The position numbers and the translations under genes were made by a program. DNA of 6,716 bases from Clostridia bacterium (lineage in GTDB: Bacteria > Bacillota > Clostridia > Oscillospirales > UBA644), in the NCBI GenBank assembly GCA_017424085.1, contig JAFPBP010000212.1:1-6716 (forward strand), given 5' to 3'. Positions 5,899-6,716 of the stretch are shown here, piece by piece. Within the stretch, counting starts at the first letter, position 1; the number at the start of each line of letters is the position of its first letter. A model generated the notes under the pieces. That model saw only the letters and a program-made list of their open reading frames with translations. It was not told where the DNA came from and did no database searches.

Positions 5899-6716
5899 AT
5901 GAAAATCAAAAAGATGTTCTCTGTCACCCTTGCTCTGGCGCTGCTCTTGCAGATTTTCGCCTTGGCGCTTCCCGTCTCTGCGGAAACCGTTGACGAAACG
6001 GATACCTCCTCGACGGTAGCAGGAAATTATTCAAAACCGTTTGCTCAGCAAATTCTTATGTCTGAGTATCCTACCTTGTTACAGTATGATTCTTCCGACG
6101 ATGCGTACGCGGATTTTATGTTTGGTATTTTGACGTTATCCTTTGAAGAACAGCAAACGATCCGCGAACACTTTGATCGGTCCGTGATCGGTTATTCCTT
6201 TTTCGTACAACCTCTCCTCGGGCGCTTTGCCGGAGTTGAGGGCGATGGTCCTGTGACTGTGTGCGAGGATCGCGTAGAGTACGATCTGGAAGGAATGTTT
6301 GGCGATAAAAAGGTTGTCTCCGGAACGGTCTATTCGGATTCAGACGAACTCTGCAGGAGCTTCACATGGATCCGGGAATTGCGGGATCCTCAATCCCCAT
6401 ATACTCCGGATTACCCAAAAATCGAATACACAACCGATCGGGATCTTGACATTAAGATCGTAACCTATCGGATCGAACGCGGATCAAAAAACTATTATGT
6501 GCGAGAGGTCCATCGTTCCCCGAGTGATCCCTTGATGCAGGGTGAGACGGGAGCCCCCATATTCGTGATGAGAGTTGCCTGCGATGCCCCAAACAGCCAT
6601 TTCCAATTATTGTTTTCCGACTTGGAGGCACCTTTGTCTGTTGAGGAGCTTGATGCGCTGGGCTTTCAGCCGTTTTATACGGATCGTCTTCTTGTTGCTT
6701 CCATTGCTTTAGCAAT
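5899..6716 (+). CDS. Secreted protein of unknown function, N-terminal part (runs off right edge)
   Basis: I do not recognise this protein. An open frame of 272 codons runs to the window end without a stop. The start is well supported by a consensus promoter and by AAAGGAGG 8 bases upstream of ATG 5899. The N-terminus is a clear signal peptide: KIKK, a hydrophobic core at about 7-24, and cleavage probably after VSA at residue 28. It lacks a lipobox, so the product should be exported and not a lipoprotein unless anchored later. The mature part starts acidic and Ser/Thr-rich (ETVDETDTSST), then is mixed globular sequence with many aromatic and acidic residues and three cysteines (122, 152, 228). 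No catalytic motif, repeat or membrane segment is evident in the visible part. Codon use is mixed (TTG, ACG, CGG, CCG and T-ending codons are common), unlike the C-ending bias of the pot genes. It has its own transcription unit, so no functional link to pot is implied. Confidence 0.85.
   Translation, partial: MKIKKMFSVTLALALLLQIFALALPVSAETVDETDTSSTVAGNYSKPFAQQILMSEYPTLLQYDSSDDAYADFMFGILTLSFEEQQTIREHFDRSVIGYSFFVQPLLGRFAGVEGDGPVTVCEDRVEYDLEGMFGDKKVVSGTVYSDSDELCRSFTWIRELRDPQSPYTPDYPKIEYTTDRDLDIKIVTYRIERGSKNYYVREVHRSPSDPLMQGETGAPIFVMRVACDAPNSHFQLLFSDLEAPLSVEELDALGFQPFYTDRLLVASIALA

Noticed and set aside
6367..6390. Two GGATCC palindromes inside the secreted-protein gene
   Set aside because: Short restriction-type palindromes within coding sequence; no evidence of structure or function beyond the codons.

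Overview
The window looks like a chromosomal segment of a Gram-positive, probably clostridial (Oscillospiraceae-like) bacterium. The evidence is indirect: strong AGGAGG-type ribosome binding sites, sigma-A-like promoters, a long clostridial-style PotA, C-ending codon preference in the main operon, and AT-rich spacers between fairly GC-rich genes. No taxonomic marker is present, so this is inference.

Left part (1-739, minus strand): the first 174 codons of a CPA2-family cation/proton antiporter run off the left edge. Upstream of it, on the same strand, is a complete tRNA-Arg (anticodon CCG, CCA encoded) with its own consensus-like promoter (TTGAAA, 17 bp, TATACT). An 11-bp perfect hairpin begins one base after the tRNA and is its probable terminator. 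Bases 740-924 hold no gene I can support.

Centre (925-5723, plus strand): a complete polyamine (spermidine/putrescine) ABC importer operon, potA-potB-potC-potD. The genes overlap by 14, 7 and 4 bp, and a textbook intrinsic terminator ends the operon. PotA is the ATPase, PotB and PotC the two permeases, and PotD the substrate-binding protein. Two departures from the E. coli pattern stand out. PotA carries a C-terminal extension that reads as a second copy of its TOBE/OB-fold regulatory domain. PotD has a signal peptide without a lipobox, but ends in a transmembrane segment and a basic tail, so it is probably membrane-anchored by its C-terminus. The leader of potA contains two RNA hairpins, and an inverted repeat overlaps its putative -35 box.

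Right part (5724-6716): an AT-rich spacer with nested inverted repeats, then a strong promoter and ribosome binding site driving an unrecognised secreted protein. Its 272 visible codons run off the right edge, and its codon use differs from that of the pot genes.

I see no insertion sequence, CRISPR array, phage gene or clearly new multi-gene system. The points most worth following are the PotA/PotD architectures, the potA leader, and the unknown secreted protein with its palindromic upstream region.
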